Shown: piece by piece, positions 63,277 through 64,000 of the stretch
Position numbering within the stretch: the stretch's first letter is position 1
How the letters are laid out: each line of letters opens with the position of its first letter
Assembly: GCF_003865345.1 (NCBI RefSeq)
Contig: NZ_RMVE01000002.1
Coordinates: forward strand, 620,001-684,000
Origin: Nonlabens xiamenensis
GTDB taxonomy: Bacteria; Bacteroidota; Bacteroidia; Flavobacteriales; Flavobacteriaceae
Length of the DNA stretch: 64,000 nucleotides
Direction: 5' to 3'
Position numbers and translations under genes: made by a program
Notes under the pieces: generated by a model
Seen by the model: the letters and a program-made list of their open reading frames with translations, nothing else
What the model was told of the DNA's origin: nothing
Database searches by the model: none

Positions 63277-64000
63277 GTGTCTTCATCCCAAATTTTGTTA
63301 ACCATTGCTGCCTACTTTGCTGTGTTGGTGGCTATTTCATTTGTCGTAGGTCGCAAAGGTGATAGCGCTACCTTCTTTAGAGGAAATCGATCCTCTCCCT
63401 GGTTTGTGGTCGCATTCGGTATGATTGGAGCTTCCTTGAGCGGAGTGACCTTCATCTCGGTTCCAGGAGCGGTAGAGGAAGGCGCAATGAATTATTTTCA
63501 GGTGGTACTGGGATATGTGCTGGGGTATCTTGTAATCGGCACCGTACTCTTGCCATTATATTACCGTAAAAACCTGACCTCTATATATTCCTATCTGGAA
63601 GAACGCTACGGCTCGGCCGCACAAATTACGGGTTCCAGCTTTTTTATTTTGTCCAGGATAGTCGGTGCAAGTTTTCGATTATATCTGGTAGCGGGAGTAT
63701 TACAAACTTTTGTCTTTGAACAAATGGGGGTAGAATTTTGGCAGACGGTCACATTTACCGTATTGTTGATCTGGCTGTACACCTTTAAGTCTGGTATCAA
63801 AACAATTGTTTGGACGGATACCCTTCAAACTCTTTTTATGCTATTGGCCGTGGGTGTAGCCATATACTACGTAGCCCAAAGCATGGACCTCAACGGATTT
63901 GGTGAGCTCACTGATTTTATTGCGGAAAGTCAATATTCTCAAATCTTCTTTTTTGACGATTGGAAAAGCGGGCAATATTTTTTCAAGCAGTTTTTATCTG
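63277..64000 (+). CDS. Sodium:solute symporter family protein, partial (3' end outside window)
   Basis: An open frame from a GTG at 63277 runs off the right edge, giving about 241 residues. It reads SSSQILLTIAAYFAVLVAIS, then GRKGDSATFFRGNRSSPWFVVAFGMIGASLSGVTFISVPG, LPLYYRKNLTSIYSYLEERYG and FKSGIKTIVWTDTLQTLFML. These match the sodium:solute symporter (SSS) family with its sodium-site helices. The substrate cannot be told from the fragment. The GTG start is chosen because an upstream ATG at 63252 is out of frame. Confidence 0.88.
   Translation, partial: MSSSQILLTIAAYFAVLVAISFVVGRKGDSATFFRGNRSSPWFVVAFGMIGASLSGVTFISVPGAVEEGAMNYFQVVLGYVLGYLVIGTVLLPLYYRKNLTSIYSYLEERYGSAAQITGSSFFILSRIVGASFRLYLVAGVLQTFVFEQMGVEFWQTVTFTVLLIWLYTFKSGIKTIVWTDTLQTLFMLLAVGVAIYYVAQSMDLNGFGELTDFIAESQYSQIFFFDDWKSGQYFFKQFLS

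Noticed and set aside
1-64000. CRISPR arrays, prophage or integrative element, riboswitches.
   Set aside because: I saw no regularly spaced direct repeats, no integrase, transposase or phage structural genes, and no recognisable riboswitch in the intergenic regions.

Overview
The window reads as a chromosome segment of a marine-type member of the Flavobacteriaceae (Bacteroidota). Supporting signs are a SusC/SusD pair, a hybrid two-component regulator, gliding/type IX secretion (T9SS) C-terminal sorting domains, DUF4293 next to rho, promoter -7 boxes of the TAnnTTTG type, and an archaeal-type ProS. A 16-bp palindrome, CGCTTTCGCGAAAGCG, recurs nine times perfectly and once with one mismatch. 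No phage, insertion sequence with transposase, or CRISPR array is visible.

Region 1 (1-3205, minus) holds three envelope genes: an anchored coiled-coil protein cut by the window edge, a DUF2490 outer-membrane barrel, and a MORN-like/coiled-coil exported protein. Region 2 (3552-29773) is a large polyuronate utilization locus. A PL6 lyase, a PF05426/PL38-like lyase, a GH88 unsaturated-uronyl hydrolase, a GH2 enzyme and an unassigned beta-helix protein would cut the polymer. SusC/SusD would import oligosaccharides, and a hybrid two-component regulator probably senses them. A minus-strand operon, uxuB-uxuA-kduI-kduD-DUF4861-dctP-dctQ-dctM, carries both the unsaturated-uronate route (KduI, KduD) and the mannonate route (UxuB, UxuA) towards 2-keto-3-deoxygluconate, plus a TRAP transporter. 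Two TGGTTGACCA palindromes, before uxuB and before kduI, look like GntR-type uronate operators; their regulator is not in the window. No sulfatase is present, so a non-sulfated uronan such as glucuronan or alginate is the likeliest substrate.

Region 3 (29825-39265) is mostly core: cdaA with two overlapping DUF3667 genes, an ABC exporter/PH-like/truA overlapping set, a YfcE-like phosphoesterase, DUF4293, rho with a long charged insert, and a coiled-coil membrane protein often misnamed a tRNA methyltransferase.

Region 4 (39452-50968) is the least explained. Six minus-strand genes for exported proteins, including an OmpA-type protein and two Gly/Trp-rich proteins, sit head-to-head with a plus-strand set encoding an ECF-like sigma factor, a one-TM TPR protein that looks like its anti-sigma factor, a TPR-CHAT protease-like protein and a T9SS-sorted FG-GAP protein. 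The predicted topology puts the TPRs of the anti-sigma candidate and the CHAT domain together in the periplasm, which suggests an undescribed signalling or proteolysis module.

Region 5 (51053-64000) returns to core genes (rpsT, tRNA-Glu, proS, folE, cysS, yidD, a partial sodium:solute symporter). Among them are a Trp-rich/Arg-Ser-tailed lipoprotein, an OmpP1/FadL-type barrel and a 1515-residue repeat adhesin-like protein with a gliding-motility C-terminal domain.
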